This document shows, piece after piece, positions 12,846-24,431 of a stretch of DNA of 64,000 nt. Origin of the DNA: Thermothielavioides terrestris NRRL 8126 (taxonomy: Eukaryota > Ascomycota > Sordariomycetes > Sordariales > Chaetomiaceae); the NCBI RefSeq assembly GCF_000226115.1, contig NC_016461.1, positions 1,736,001-1,800,000 of the forward strand, in the 5' to 3' direction. A model generated the notes under the pieces. That model had not been told where the DNA came from. It did no database searches and saw only the letters and a list, made by a program, of their open reading frames with translations. Numbering within the stretch: position 1 is the first letter of the stretch; each line of letters begins with the position of its first letter. A program made the position numbers and the translations under genes.

Positions 12846-13621
12846 GAGGCCGAGTTCGTATTCGGATTCGCGGCCATACTGTACATGTACCCGGGTACAG
12901 AGCTGAACCCTGGCTGGATCATGCCACTGATCACAAAACTCGTACGCGACCAGCAGAGATTCAATAAGCGACGAGCAGGAGATCCCACTCGGACCTTGTG
13001 ACAGAAAATATTCCAAGTCTTCCGCCTTCCCTTCCGACATTATTTGTTTGAAATGAGGCTATTGGTGTACTGTACACCGTACGGATCTGACGATCCTCAT
13101 CGTCACATCCATCTTCAACGGGATTGGCTCTTGAATGGAGCTGAGCATCGGATGAACAGCAAGCCCCTGCCAAACCCTCGACCAGATCACAGAAACCCTA
13201 ACCCACTCCGTTCCTCAACTTCCACTACAACTGGCCTGACATGCGATCAGTTCGCCGCCTGTGCCAGTTGGCGCTCGTTGTTCGTCCTAAGCAACGGATG
13301 TTCAAAAAAATGAAGAAATTGAAGAAGATAGAATTGTCTAAGTAGCTAGAATGACGTCGTCAAACAAGCGTGTATTATAGCGACAACAACACCCTTCTTC
13401 GCAGCCAGCAAAGAAGAGAATAAACAAAAGAAGAAGAAAAGAAAGAAAAAGAAGAAAGAAAGATCGAGAACCGAGGAGAGGGCGCGCCAACTGCGTATGT
13501 GGTATCATGCCCCCCGAGCAAATGCAAACCATCCCTTTTCCCACCCCCCAGGTCTGCAACCATGCGAACAACGCCCGAGACAACGCCCTGTCGTAAATGC
13601 CAAGGAAAGAAAAAAAGATGA

Positions 13622-13675
13622 ATTCTCTCTCTCTCCCCCTCTCTCTCTCAGTGTGTGTGTGTGTGTGTGTGTGTC
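13622..13675. repeat. CT-rich / (GT)n microsatellite
   Basis: A CTCTCT stretch is followed by about eleven GT units just downstream of the stop codon of the GT23-like gene. It is simple sequence, probably in the 3' UTR. Confidence 0.8.
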
Positions 13676-13688
13676 TGAACTCGGACAA

Positions 13689-15533
13689 TCACCACTCGAG
13701 CCCCATCCACCCGTATCCGCCATCGATATTAACCCAGTTCCCCTCCTCCATCGCGCTCTCCCACCCCATCATGACCGCCAGCAGCCGGCAGCCGACGGCG
13801 CTGACGGTGCACACGATGGCGTCGCTCGCGTCCGCCAGCACCGCCAGGTCCATCATGTAGGCGCGCCCGACGAGGCTCCTGAGCCGATACGTCTCCGCCG
13901 ACGGGCTGGCAGCCGCGCGGGCGCCGTCGGCATCGGGCCGTCCGGCCTCGTGCGCCGCCGAGACGCCGAGGTTCCAGAACATGGCGGCGAAGAAGCCGCC
14001 TTCCCAGCCGAAGGTCTCGTCGACGAACTTGTGCAGGACCGAGCGGTCCGGGCTGGCCCGCTGGATGGCCTGCTTGCTGGCCAGCTTGATGCGCTCCTGC
14101 GCGCGGCTGGCGCCGGCGAGCTCGGCGCTCTCGTACACCATCGGGTCGTCGGACGCGAGCACCACGAGGCTGTGCTCCTTGGCCGCCCGGTCCTCGCCGC
14201 CGAACGGGCCCGAGTGGTTGAGCCGGGCCTCGATCAGCTCGCGCGCCGCCTCGCTGTACAGGTGCAGCGGCATGTACGAGCGGCGGTACTGGTACTCCAG
14301 CGGGTGCCGGTCGCCGCGGCGGACGTGCACGCCGACCGCCAGCCCGTTCTGCTGGCCCCGGGATTTGGGCACGATCCGCTTGGCCATCAGCTCGCGGACG
14401 CGGGCGTCGACGTAGCTGGCGTCTTCCTCGTTCAGGCGGAAGAGCGCTTCGTAGCCCTTCCGGGCGAGGTTGTATTGAGTCTTTCGCAACGCGCGATCGT
14501 GGGATTCCGACGGGGGATCAGCGCTCTTCGTCAAACTGCCGAAGAACTCGTTCATCGTTGCCGCTGAGGCGACCAGGTGCCGGGCATGTCGAGGGCAGGG
14601 TAGCCTCTCGTGGTTTGGCGGCGGGGAGCATCGCGGCAGAGGCGGCTGCTGGAAAATGGCAGTGTACTTCCCATACGCCCATCGTGCATCATCGATAAAG
14701 AAAGCGCGCCCTTCTTTCTCTGCCAGTCCATATGCAACCCACAACATCATCAACGTCTTTCCCAGCCCGGCATCGCTCGACTCCAGCACGAATGTGAGAC
14801 TGGTCTTGCACACCGGCTTCCCGACTTCGCTCCCCGTCGCTGGATTCCCCTGTGCCTCCTCCCTGGCGAGATAACCGGCCTTCTCCGCCTCTTGCACATC
14901 AACGAAGTTCGGGTCCGGAGAGTCGGAGCCGAGCCCGAGAGACACTTGGTGTAGGCCATGTCCGTGAGACCTCAGGTGTTGAGCCCGCGCAGCCACCTGC
15001 CGGCACTTTGCGCACATTTCGGCGTACTCGCCCATGGTCAGCGGGAAGTCGGAACCCGGCGGGATGGACACTGTCCACTTCGCCCGGCCCCGATTGTCTG
15101 TTACAACTATCGGGGTCGGGAAGTCCGGCGGTCGTTTTTGTGAAACCATGTCGATCTCGTCTTCCTGTTCGGCAGGCTTCGGGGGCTCAGGGACCGCTGG
15201 GCTCGGCTCGCCAAAAAGCCATGTGAGGACCACGAGGGCCACATAGAAAACCACGACGATGCTCAGGAGTCGGATGGTATAGCGGACGACTCTCAGAGGG
15301 CGCACTGTGCCAAACAGCCGTCGTCTCGGCTTTTTCGCTGGTGGTGAGAGTGACGGAAGGCCCGGCGACGGGGGCGGAGAGAAGACCAAGTGGTTGAAAC
15401 TGAAGCGCGCCGACGTTGAAGAAAGTGGCCCCCGGTCATGGTTGTAGGATGCTGCTCTGCGGAGGTTAATGCGAGGCGGTGAGATCACTACCTTGGTGTG
15501 TGATGACCTGCTAGGGCCAAGTGCTGGAGGCAT
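13689..15533 (-). CDS. Type II membrane glycosyltransferase, GT23 (FUT8/NodZ-like) fold
   Basis: Single exon, 614 aa. A basic, Ser/Pro-rich cytosolic N-terminus precedes one signal-anchor helix (about residues 89-108, LLSIVVVFYVALVVLTWLFG), then a Pro-rich stem and a lumenal domain. The arrangement is that of a Golgi type II glycosyltransferase. The central motif VGVHVRRGDRHPLEYQY (near residue 400) is the His-x-Arg-Arg-Gly-Asp element that binds GDP-sugar in the FUT8/NodZ/POFUT fucosyltransferase superfamily. Upstream, SSDAGLGKTLMMLWVAYGLA and RAFFIDDARWAYGKY fit the fungal proteins annotated as GT23. The end has VLADASDAIVCTVSAVGCRLLAVMMG, also typical of the superfamily. The first ATG in frame is 15533; the GTG further up is ignored. 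Donor and acceptor are unknown: GDP-fucose is the family precedent but is not shown for fungi. Confidence 0.75.
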   Translation of the reverse strand: MPPALGPSRSSHTKVVISPPRINLRRAASYNHDRGPLSSTSARFSFNHLVFSPPPSPGLPSLSPPAKKPRRRLFGTVRPLRVVRYTIRLLSIVVVFYVALVVLTWLFGEPSPAVPEPPKPAEQEDEIDMVSQKRPPDFPTPIVVTDNRGRAKWTVSIPPGSDFPLTMGEYAEMCAKCRQVAARAQHLRSHGHGLHQVSLGLGSDSPDPNFVDVQEAEKAGYLAREEAQGNPATGSEVGKPVCKTSLTFVLESSDAGLGKTLMMLWVAYGLAEKEGRAFFIDDARWAYGKYTAIFQQPPLPRCSPPPNHERLPCPRHARHLVASAATMNEFFGSLTKSADPPSESHDRALRKTQYNLARKGYEALFRLNEEDASYVDARVRELMAKRIVPKSRGQQNGLAVGVHVRRGDRHPLEYQYRRSYMPLHLYSEAARELIEARLNHSGPFGGEDRAAKEHSLVVLASDDPMVYESAELAGASRAQERIKLASKQAIQRASPDRSVLHKFVDETFGWEGGFFAAMFWNLGVSAAHEAGRPDADGARAAASPSAETYRLRSLVGRAYMMDLAVLADASDAIVCTVSAVGCRLLAVMMGWESAMEEGNWVNIDGGYGWMGLEW

Positions 15534-18500
15534 GTTGAAAGGGAACGACACGGACGTCCACGCATCCGGGTCTCGTAGGTAGGGAGCGACGGCGAAGAAG
15601 GCGTGTCGATTGGACTGAAAGGGATGCTAGGACCCGGCCTGCCTGAGAGTGTGATGTGGTTCGCCAGCGAGCTCAGTGGCGTCTCGCAGGCCAGTGCCGG
15701 AGGAGCACACCTCTTCTTCGAATGACCCGATGGCTTGGAGGCGGCGACCTCATGCGGGCAAGGCGAGAGACCAGTTTGAGGGTCGTCGATCGGGTCGAGA
15801 TGGTCAAGAACTGGCCCTCCAGGCGGAAATGTCAGACCCCGGTCCCTCAGGGCAGAGCAAACGGTGCCGGCCGGGAACCGCCGCCTTCGATTGAGACCAG
15901 TGACGTTGGTGGATGGCGCACGACAGAACCCCTCTACATCAAGGTCGCACAACGGCACCAGGTTGTCCCAGCTTCTTATATGCTGACACGTTGATCGGCG
16001 ACCGTGGAGGTCACGGGCGGGTCTTCCGGATCCAGCAGGAAGATCCGCACGAAAAGACAATTTGCACTTCCAAGCCTTCTCCCCTGTTGGCTGACTAGTG
16101 GCAGGCCCAGGATAGGTCCACGCCTTGGTGCACTGCGAGCTCGTCGTTTTTGTCGGGGACTCGTCGACGTTCTGCAGGATAAACTGGAAAGGAGAATGGG
16201 ATATCGGGCAACGTTGTTGTCAGGATCGGGATGCAGCGAGACCCGACCATGCGCCGACATAGGCCAACAGTTAGATCCCGTCAGCGTTGCCTTCGAGCCG
16301 TCCAGCCGCATAAGATTGCGACGAGTCACGAAAGGAAAACAGCTGAAAGAGAGGAGGGGAAGGTCGAGCTGTTGTGCGCGGCAAAGGCGCAACACGGAGC
16401 CGAGGCTGACAGCATCGGCCGATTTGCCCGGATGCCCGAACGGGTCTCTCCTCGACTTCGACGCTGAGTCGCTGGGTCGACAGAGAAAAGGGCCGAGTGC
16501 GAGGAATGTGCAACCCCAACCCGTGGGTTCAAACCTGGAACCGACGGTTGCGGGAATCTAGTGTATGAATGCTGGTAATGCCCAGGGCGGCCAGCTTCTG
16601 AAGAGCCCTCGGCTAGTGTGCCGAGGAATCAGTTGCTTCATACATCCGTACACTGGAAAGAGAAACCGTGCAGAAGCAGCGGAGAAGGGATGAGGAAGAT
16701 CAGCCACTGCAAACTCTTGCGGAGTTGTCGATCCGATGCGACTCTCGCTCAGGGGCTGAATGGGGCTTTTCCAGGGCCGGCCGTTGGCCCACCGCATTCC
16801 CCCCATTCCCGTCTCATCCGACACCATGGAAGAGGCCATGGGAGAAAAGGCCGACCAGTAACAGAACGGGAGGCGAGTCGGCCTCTGATGTTGAAAGTTG
16901 CAACCACACCGTGTCATCCACCGACCGAAATCCGCTCGCCATGCAGAACACAGGGATGCTTATCGATAGCTCTCCACAGCAAACCCCACAAAGATCGACA
17001 TGGCGAACCAGGTTGTTGTCCGGATTTGCTGCCGCGCATACACAGCCAACTAACCTTAATGATGGACGACTGGGAAACCAGCAGCGGCAAAAGAAAGCAC
17101 TCTTCAATCTGCCGTTACCAGGTACGGAGTATGTATGGTTGCGCGGGAGAAGAGGTGCGCCTCACCCGTTGCTTGTGCTGGGAAAGCGCAAGAGGCGGAA
17201 ACAGCAAGCCGATCACATTTCCTGCCCCTGTCGAATCTGAAACGCGCCAACCCGGGGTCGGGGGTCCAATCATTGGCCGTGATTGGTGCCACTTTATCCA
17301 GCTGACTGGGTAGCATCCCGCAGATATGACGTCGCATCTGACTTGACAAACCGACTGCAGTATCTGTACCTCTGTTGTGTCCTATGTAGTGTACGGTCCG
17401 CACTGATGGCGGCGTACTGAACTTCTTGGAAGTTTGGAGAAGAACGATGCATTCCGTTTCGACCCCGAGCCAGTGATGGAATTGCAGCCTGACATTGTAT
17501 TTTGTGAACTACCTCAGGTACCTCACATGACATGTGTGACTCGGGCCTGATCCCCACAATCCGCCTGACCTTCCATTTGCTGGCTGACACAGTGGCAAAA
17601 TGCCGCAATTGCCGCACACAACCGGAACAGCACGGAGTAATCGAGTTTTCCTGCCCACCTTACCTGGTATGCACATCGTGTACCTAGTACGGAAGTACGG
17701 AATACAGCCATGCCCACATGGCAACTGCGGGGCCCGCTTGGCACACGGCCACGTCTTCGGTTCTCCGCGAATCCTGGCGTCTCGGCGGTTGCGGTTCGAC
17801 GACGCTTCGAGGCTGGCCGCTACTGATAATTCCGCGCGCCTCGAGGTACCAAGTGCTCGGGAAGCTGGCACATCCCAACCTTGTCTCCATTTTGCTTCAG
17901 TCTGTACCTTATGTACTGTGCATGTACCACATGCTGGTGGACCCCCCGGCGAGCTCTTTTCCTTTGCATCGATCGATTCAAGTTCCTGTGAGCCACGGCC
18001 ACACCGTCGAAGTTCCCCTCCGGCAAGCTGGGAGCCGGCGATTTTGGCGCTGCCGTACTCAAGAGTGTGAAAATAAGTCCTTCCGTCATGCCCTGGTGAC
18101 CGCAGTTCACTGGGTCGGTGGATAGCAGACGTCGAAACCCGGAAAAGAAAGACAACTTGGAAGGCTCTGCGAACGATTTGCTAGTTCCGTCTCAACCTCC
18201 GTCCCGCCTCCGTCCCGCAATGTTGCGTGTTTTCCGGTTTTGAACGGCGAAACAGACTGCAAACCCGGACCCGCTCCGCCGCAGGCCCGGTCTTGGCTCC
18301 GGGGATATAGTGCTTTTCCAGGCCCGCCTTCGGCCTGCCTGCAGACGATAGATCACCTCCGGGAACCGCTCTCAATCGAGTCAAGTTATTCTCTGCGAGA
18401 TCTCTCCCAGCGAGTTTCCTCGGGTATCTGCCGAGGCGGGAGATTAAGTATGTGCCACAAGTATCTTAAAATTAGATTATACCCCTTGGGACAGCAGTTA

Positions 18501-19847
18501 TTTTTCCCAGCAAACGGTCGAGTCCCTGCAAACGACGTTCAGGACCACTTGAACCCCAATTCGATTCCGGATCCTAAGTATACTACCCAATCCTGTCCTT
18601 GGAGACAGAGCCATTCATTCACCATCTAGCCTACCTCCTTCCAAAGGGCGTGTTCGGGTGGGACGACCAAATATCAGCCCTAACACAGCATGAAGTCCCC
18701 AATCTAAGAAATGCATGGTTACGTAGTACTACAGTCAAATGTCATGCACCGTCCCGGGATCTTCCCGTCCCACCGACCCCATTCCCGGGGCACAGCAAAC
18801 ACCCCGTGGCTAAACAAACAGAGTTTGGATGCGGCTGATTCAGCTCCTGCCCTTTCCCAGGCTGTCCATTGGCGGAAGAGATAGGGATGGTTATACGGGC
18901 ACAAATACGTTGGCAACTGCATATAATTCCTTCCACTTCCCGTGAAACCCGCTGTTTGCTTTTGGGCCAGCTGTGTGTCCTGTGTTCCCAGCTCGCGGCG
19001 GCTACCAATACCTGCTCCTCAAGAGGAGCATGAGCCGAACACCGCCCTCCCTCATTCCCTCGTCCTCATTTCTCGCTCTTCCCTCCCTCCTCTTCCCACA
19101 GCGTCAACAGTGCGAGACACAGCACATCGCCCGACATCACAACTGGCACAGGAAACCGAGAAAGAATCTATTCTTCCTGCTTGCTTGCTTGCTTGCCCGC
19201 CCGCTCGCTCACTCGCTCGCACATCCATCCCAGCAGAGAGCCAAATCCCAATCATCGAACTCATGGTCATTCCCATCAGCTCCCTGCCTTCCACCTCTCG
19301 GGCGCTGCCTCCCGTTTTAAAACATTACTTTGGTACAAACAAGTACAGTGCCGCCGCCCTAGCGGGCGTGACGGGTCCCGAGGCCATTGCGGCCAAGAAA
19401 AGGGGGAAAAGGAAAAGGATGTCCGATGAAGAAGAAAAGAGAAAGGAGAGAAAGAAAAGCTCCGCGCCCTAGAATCAAAGGACGAAAGAGTCGGGTATAT
19501 AACACAAGGCTGAGCAATCGATGAAGCCAGAAAAAAAGGAAAGAAAAGAAAAAGAAAAAGGAGTAACAAAAGAAAGGGGAAAGAAAAAAGGTGCGTATCC
19601 CTCCAGCCCCAACTCCGAGTCCGCCCGATACCACGCACCCTTTGCACCTCAGCAACAAAAGCGACGACGACAAGCGGGCAGTCGCATCGGAGCGGAGGAT
19701 ACCCAGCCCCAGCCCGACTCCGGCACGGGTAACACACCGAAGAAACGCTCCGACCGACCCCCGACCGCCAGCCCGCCGGCCGCCCTCAACAAACCAACCC
19801 ACCCGCCAAACCATCCGAAGAAAAAAAAAAAGCCCCGCTTAACCACC
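15534..19847. other. Large (4.3 kb) intergenic region between the GT23-like and kinesin genes
   Basis: No convincing gene was found on either strand. The longer open frames (for example 16618-17313 + and 15488-16060 -) have compositions and stop patterns expected of chance frames in GC-rich DNA. The region holds the GT23-like promoter at its left end. It also has clusters of GTAC-containing short palindromes around 17120 and 17670-17930 (one exact GTACGGAATA at 17695-17704), a more AT-rich patch near 18440-18500, a degenerate GCTT/GCTC microsatellite near 19180-19225, and purine-rich low-complexity sequence at 19500-19590 in the kinesin 3' flank. A spacer this long could hide a lncRNA, but nothing in the sequence shows it. 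Confidence 0.45.
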
Positions 19848-22800
19848 TCATGCTTCCAACGCCATCGACTTCTGCGGCTCCGCCGCCGCAAACGACGCCC
19901 GCTGCCTGGCCAGAAGCTGCAGCTGGATGGGCGGGCTAGCCGGCGGGGGCGCCGACGCGGGGGGCGGGGAGGGGGGCGACGCGTCCTTGCGCTCGCGCAG
20001 GGGCAGGGGCTGGGGCTCGGGGGCGATGCGCACGCTGCCGCGCGAGCCGCGGATCAGCTGGCCGCTCTCGACGCGGTCCTGGATCATCTCGTCGAGCATG
20101 CGGCTCATCTCGTCGACGCTCTTGGTGCGCTTGCGGAGGGTCGAGACCTGGCGCAGGAGCGAGCCGCCGCTGCCGCCGAGGCCGAGGCCGACGGGCGCGG
20201 CCGGCGGGCTGCCGGTGGGCGCGGGGCCCGGGTCGCTGTCGAGGATCTGCGAGGTGCGGACCTCGGCGCGCGAGTCGACGCGGCCGGCGTTGTCGCGCGA
20301 GCGCGCCGCGCTGCGCAGCGCCGCGAGCATGCGGTCCTTGTCGTCGAGGCGGGCGCGCAGCTCGGCGATCTCGGCGTCCTTCTCCTTGAGGAGCGCCGCC
20401 ACGCTGTGGTCTTCGCCGACCATGATGCCCTTGCTGGCGGAGAGCCCGATCGAGGTGCGTGATGAGCTGGCGCGCCGGGCTTGGAGCAGCCGCTTCTCCA
20501 GTGTCTGGATGTAGCGGTTTTTGTCGGCGAGATCGGCTTGCAGAGCGCGGTTCTGCGCCGCGAGCGATGCCGTCCCGTCGCCGTACTCGCCCACGCTGTC
20601 ATCGTCTTCCACCGCCGGGGCCGCATCCGCAACCCCCGAGGAGTGGTGGCTGCTGGGTTTCCGGCCAATGGTCGACGCAGACGAAGTCATGGAACCCGTC
20701 CTCTCAAGCCCGAGCTTGCCTCCGTTCGAGGTCGCCACCGATGACCGGACTGATGTCTGCGAGTAACGTGGATGCATGCCGAGGGCGCTGAAGGACCCGC
20801 TGGCGTTGACGCCTATTGATTTGGAGCTCAGGATCAGCCGGTTCAGGTGGTCTATCCTTTCCTTCAGCGCAGTGCGGGCCAGTTGCATCTCCAGCATCTG
20901 CTCCTCGTGGCGCATCTCGGCCTCCTTTTCCCGCGCCCGCTCCTCCTCGGCTTCTCTCCTGCCGTTGGCTTTCGCCTGAGCCTCGAGCTCTTTCCTCAGC
21001 TCCATGATTTCCATCCGGTAGCGCTCGAGCAGAACGCGGGCGCCACCATCCCCGCCGGGTCCCAAGGCTTCTTCGGCGCGCTTCGCGTGACTGACGATGT
21101 TGTTCTTGGCCCGAGATGCAAACTTCAACGTGTTGAGAGTTTCGTTCGTGTGTGTGTTGGACATCGCGGGGCTCCCGGCGGAACTGATCGAAATGGTGCA
21201 CAGGATACTGACGAGCGAGTTGCCCGACAGGGCTCCTTGCAGCAACCTGGTGAGCTTGCTGTCACGGTAGGGCAGGTGCTTGCCGTCCTTATCGGCCGGC
21301 TTTCCGTCCTTGTCCTTGTGCTCGGAGAGTTTGGCGATGACCGTGCCCAGGGTGAGCAAGCTCTTGTTGATGTGCGAGCCTTCCTGCCGGCGCTCCTTCG
21401 ACTCGGCCGCCTTCTCGGAACCGGCAAGGTCAATCAGACTCAGCGTCGAGACGCGGACACCGCCGGGTAAGAGACCCGACCGTTTGCTGTCCCCGGACCC
21501 GCCCGGGACCCGTTCCCGGCTTTCCACCACGATTTGCACGACCGCATGACTCCGGGAACTCCTGGCATTGAACTGGGTGCTCGCCGTCCTGCGTGCTTGG
21601 TCGCCGCGAGCAATGACGCGGAGAAGTTGTGTGGGACTCTGTACGATCTCTTCCTTTAGAGGGGTGGCATAAACGCCTCGTTTGCTGTCCTCCCGTAGCT
21701 TGATCTCTTCTTGCTGCTGAGCTGCCCCGACGCCATTGCCGGTGGGCATGCTCAGCAGATCGTGGATCTTCTCGTTGTAGATTTCCAGGTAGCTGACGCG
21801 AAGTAGGAACTCCCTCGACGGCGTCTCGCGGATGTAGGAGAATATGTCGGTGATGGCGAGCGGTATTACACCGGGGGAAGACGCTGTGCCCTGCATGGAG
21901 AACGTCTTCCCTGTACCAGTCATTCCGTAGGCGAACACGGTCCCATGATAGCCTTCCATAACCCTTCGTACTAAGCGCTTGGCGCTGTGGTCGTACACTT
22001 TGGCGTTGTCATCGTGCGTGGTAAAGACATTATCTGCAGCCACCGATTAGCCAAGGGCCCCGATGGGGCCGGACTGGTCAGAAGATCTCATACCGTAGTA
22101 ATAATCCCCCCCTTCCTTGCCCCTATACGAAATCAACGACTTTCGTCCGTCGACAAGCCACTCTCCTCCCGGCTTGTTGTCATTTCCGGTGGGATCTGGC
22201 CGCACCCTGACGCTGACGATGACGTTTCCCTTGCCATCCGATTTCGATGTCCGCTTCCCTCCTGCTGCACCTTCGGACCTTGGCGGTGCCATGTCGTTAA
22301 CATCGTCGTACTGCGTTGCCGAGGTCGAGTATGAGTCCTGGGCGGAGGAACTGCGACTTTGAGGCGGAGATACCACGCTGTTGAGGCCATCGGAATTCCT
22401 GGTAGCCCCCTGGCGCGACACGGACTTACCCTCCCCGGTCCCGTTGAGGAGGCTTGGGGTTCCGTTCGACGATTGGTAAGTGGGCGTCGTCGGTGTCCTC
22501 AATTTGCGCGACGGGACGCTGGTGGATAAGGGACTTGGGGGAAGACTGGCTATTTGGCCGTCAGGGCGGGGCGGCTGCGGAAAAGCGTTGATGCTGACGG
22601 CTTTCCGTATTGTCCTTCCAGCGGCATTGACTCCCGAGACCGGCCTGGGCTGCGGAAGGGCACTGGTGGGAGCAGGGGACGCGGGAGGAAGGAGGCTTGC
22701 TGAGGGAGCCCGAAGGCCGCTCCTGGGTGTCGCGGGCGTAGATTTGCTGGAAGGGGCGGCCAGACCACCGGTGCTTTTTCTCGTTTTGGGAACAGGGAGC

Positions 22801-22865
22801 GCGGGGAGCGCGATCGTCGGCGGAGCATTTGAAGGCCGCGAAGGCCGCGGAAGTGCTGTCGACAT
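19848..22865 (-). CDS. kipA: Kinesin-7 motor protein, Kip2/KipA/Tea2 type
   Basis: Exons complement(19848..22033, 22094..22865), 985 aa. These plus-end-directed motors ride to microtubule tips and deliver polarity or tip factors (KipA in Aspergillus, Tea2 in fission yeast, Kip2 in budding yeast). A basic, Ser/Pro-rich N-terminal extension of about 210 residues precedes the motor, as is typical of this subfamily. The motor starts at GNVIVSVRVRPDP and has the P-loop AYGMTGTGKT (about 292-301), switch I NARSSRSH (413-420) and switch II LIDLAGSE (456-463). A neck and coiled-coil segments follow (RMEIMELRKELEAQAKANGR; DLADKNRYIQTLEKRLLQAR; LKEKDAEIAELRARLDDKDR). The C-terminus is Pro-rich. The single 60-nt intron restores GGDYYYG/D-NVFTTHDD. 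The N-terminal extension, Kip2-like layout and solo motor support kinesin-7 over CENP-E. Confidence 0.88.
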
Positions 22866-24431
22866 CCTGGCGCTCTGCTTGATAGGCTGCCGATGGCCCT
22901 ATCTGAGACGGAGCAATATCCGGGAGGCGTTGACTGCGCTACAACAGAGATTCCTATCCGGTGGGGACCGTTGGCGTTGACATCGGAATCGCAGCTGCAG
23001 ATGCTCGAAGATGGCGCCAATCGTGGCTTGCTTCTGGTCGAGAAATAACAATTGCAGGTGGCAGTCGACTGTGATTGTCAGTGCTAAACTGCGTCAAAGA
23101 TGCAAGGATTACCATACCACTTCAACCGCGGGCCGTTCGGTGGAGTATCTCCAAACAGCGGCCAGTTGCAGTCGGCTTGCTCGTTTCTGGGGCCTACCGA
23201 GGGGGCCAAAGAATGACGCACTGCTGCCCGGGAGACGTCTGCGTGGTCTCTGCAGGCTTGGACCGCAGGAAATGATGCAAAAGCCGACTCGAATGCGGCA
23301 GCAACGGAAGCGTGTGACGTGCGTGACGATAATGGGCTGCAGTATGCCGCCAGTCGTTCGGGAGATACCCGCGATGCCCCTCAAAGGCGCAGCTAAGGTG
23401 GATGCAATCGAGAGGCGGAACGAATGGGGAGTTTGCGGCTGGGTTTTGTCGCCTTGTCCTCCTGGTGAGGAACTCGTGGATATCAGGGATAACCCTTAGA
23501 CTCGGGTGCAAACTGGCGTAGCCAAAATTGGGCCCAAGGGAAGAACCGAGAACCCGAGCTAAGGGTAAGGTGAGGTCAGAAGGGAAGACGAGCTCCGAAA
23601 GATCGGATGAAGTTGTCCGGCCTGGCGTCGAGATTCTCTCACAACCAAGCGACCGCAAGGACAACGAAAGAAAGGCCGGGAAACGAACGGTTGACCGCGA
23701 TGCGAGGTACGGCGCTGCTGGCTAGCTGGTCGCAGTTGGCGGACTGGCGCTCGAGATGGTCAGCGAGCAGCGTGATGATGCTGCGTGCAAGAAAAAGCGA
23801 TCGTAAAGCAACAGAAAAAGAGCGTCGTGGAGGCCTAAAGGGAAGGCCGAGTTGAATGGGGTCCAATCAATGCCAGATTGGGCCTGGAGGCGCGACCGTA
23901 TGTGGATGAGCGCCGTGGCACCGTTCGGCCGTCCTGAACCCTTTCTCCCGTGGTCGAAATGGCCTCACCATCCAGTGGTTGTTGCTCGAGGCAGCAGACT
24001 GAGTTACGATGTCAACAACAGGCGAAAGGGTAGGAACGAGTGAGCTGATCTTTCCTTTCTCCCTTTCCCCCCCTTCTCTTCTCATGGGATCTCCCGACTG
24101 CCTCGGCGAGCGTTTCTTCTTCTGACCCCTTGTTTTCCAAAATTCCCTGTCCATGGCACACTGGTCCCCTTGCTCCAACCGAGCCGAACCATTGGCCTTT
24201 CTTCCTCAAGAAGCAATTTCAGCGGACCATCATCGGCCCCCTGCTGATCCCTGCAAAACGCAACCCCGGGCGGGCCAAGCCGTTTTGGGGCTAGGGCGGG
24301 CTTGGGTCGTGTGGACGAGTCAAGGGCTGCTGGGACAATCAATTTTGGGTTCGACCTGCCGAAGAGCTGCTTCTGCAACGAGGCCCCCCACGTGCAACGC
24401 CATCGACGCGACCACAGTGTGCTGAGCTGGA
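22866..24431. other. Kinesin upstream region
   Basis: About 1.6 kb upstream of the kinesin start, ending at the inverted-repeat element. No protein-like frame, RNA gene or repeat was recognised. Confidence 0.4.

Larger units (their letters stand above)
12599..13688. other. CYP51 upstream region and 3' flank of the GT23-like gene
   Basis: This spacer holds the CYP51 promoter and leader (CT-rich on the coding strand just before the ATG) and, near 13688, the 3' UTR of the next gene. The latter has a CT-repeat followed by a (GT)n microsatellite at about 13622-13675. The reading frame of CYP51 stays open upstream of its ATG for over 100 codons. Confidence 0.5.

Noticed and set aside
16618..17313. 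231-codon frame in the 4.3 kb spacer
   Set aside because: Low sequence complexity logic, many rare residues (Cys, His, Arg) and no recognisable domain; overlapping frames are equally open.
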